A stretch of 6,119 nucleotides of DNA from Campylobacteraceae bacterium (GTDB taxonomy: Bacteria; Campylobacterota; Campylobacteria; Campylobacterales; Campylobacteraceae), in NCBI GenBank assembly GCA_012521935.1, contig JAAYLJ010000021.1, forward strand, positions 1 through 6,119. Reading direction: 5' to 3'. A program made the translations under genes and the position numbers. The notes beneath the pieces were generated by a model. It was not told the DNA's origin. It saw only the letters and a program-made list of their open reading frames with translations, and did no database searches. This document shows, in pieces, positions 5,683-6,119 of the stretch (position 1 is the first letter of the stretch; every line of letters starts with the position of its first letter).

Positions 5683-6119
5683 ATGCCAAAGCGAAATGAT
5701 ATTTCAACTATTTTACTCATAGGCTCAGGGCCAATTGTCATAGGACAAGCTTGTGAATTTGACTACTCTGGAACCCAAGCAGCAAAAACTTTAAAATCTT
5801 TAGGATATAGGGTTGTGCTTATAAATTCAAACCCAGCAACCATCATGACTGATCCAGAGTTTGCTGATAGAACATACATTGAGCCAATCACCAAAGAAGC
5901 CATCTTGCGCATAGTTGAAAAAGAGAAGGTAGATGCTATCTTGTCAACCATGGGAGGGCAAACTGCGTTAAATGCAGCTATGGAGCTGTATGAGAGTAAA
6001 GCTCTTAAAGATGTTAAATTTTTAGGGGCAAAGCCTGAGGCTATTAAAAAGGGTGAAGATAGACAAGCTTTTAAAGAAGCTATGGAAAAAATTGGAATGG
6101 ATATGCCAAAAAGCAGATA
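5683..6119 (+). CDS. carB: Carbamoyl-phosphate synthase large subunit CarB, 5' part
   Basis: CarB makes carbamoyl phosphate from bicarbonate, two ATP and ammonia delivered by the glutaminase subunit CarA, supplying pyrimidine and arginine synthesis. The window holds 145 intact codons that run off the right edge; the full protein is usually about 1,080 residues. The visible part is the start of the carboxyphosphate (first ATP-grasp) half. It includes LLIGSGPIVIGQACEFDYSG (11-30), VLINSNPATIMTDPE (45-59) and STMGGQTALN (88-97), all hallmark CarB sequences. The ATG is fixed by the upstream AAAAGGAG and the conserved N-terminus. carA is not adjacent on this side. carB is functionally unrelated to the mre genes before it; it may share the transcript or have its own promoter, and no clear promoter was recognised in the gap. 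Confidence 0.96.
   Translation, partial: MPKRNDISTILLIGSGPIVIGQACEFDYSGTQAAKTLKSLGYRVVLINSNPATIMTDPEFADRTYIEPITKEAILRIVEKEKVDAILSTMGGQTALNAAMELYESKALKDVKFLGAKPEAIKKGEDRQAFKEAMEKIGMDMPKSR

Noticed and set aside
1..6119. Mobile element, CRISPR array, tRNA/rRNA, toxin-antitoxin or defence system
   Set aside because: The window is filled by recognised core genes with small gaps. No repeat arrays, transposase or integrase motifs, or tRNA-like cloverleafs were seen, and codon use looks even across the genes.

Overview
The window is a stretch of conserved, AT-rich chromosome that most resembles Campylobacterota (Campylobacter or a close relative). I infer this from the gene order queH - fabZ - lpxA - clpX - mreB - mreC - carB, which matches the Campylobacter layout as I remember it. 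The extended QueH, the LGF version of the ClpX IGF loop and the low-GC codon use (mostly A/T third positions) also fit. No species can be named from the sequence alone.

Layout. Positions 1-221 hold the 5' end of a minus-strand gene for a membrane-anchored protein of the DUF748/AsmA-like type. It diverges across a 62-bp AT-rich spacer (222-283) from a plus-strand run that fills the rest of the window. That run is queH (284-1339, queuosine synthesis), fabZ (1374-1820, fatty acid elongation), lpxA (1830-2621, first step of lipid A), clpX (2611-3840, unfoldase of ClpXP), mreB (3856-4890) and mreC (4883-5626, cell-shape cytoskeleton and its periplasmic partner), then the first 145 codons of carB (5683 to the window end).

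The plus-strand genes are very tightly packed. fabZ and lpxA are 9 nt apart, lpxA and clpX overlap by 11 nt, clpX and mreB are 15 nt apart, and mreB and mreC overlap by 8 nt. This suggests one operon with translational coupling at several junctions. fabZ and lpxA form a functional pair: FabZ draws 3-hydroxyacyl-ACP toward phospholipid synthesis, while LpxA uses the same intermediate for lipid A. MreB and MreC direct peptidoglycan synthesis in the elongating wall. A near-perfect hairpin directly after the mreC stop separates this envelope cluster from carB, which has its own strong ribosome binding site.

All genes are recognisable housekeeping genes with intact signature motifs. I see no mobile element, CRISPR array, tRNA/rRNA or undescribed multi-gene system. 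The points worth a second look are small: the uncharacterised C-terminal half of QueH, a terminator-like hairpin inside queH, the mreC/carB hairpin, the dyad in the divergent spacer, and the lack of mreD next to mreC.
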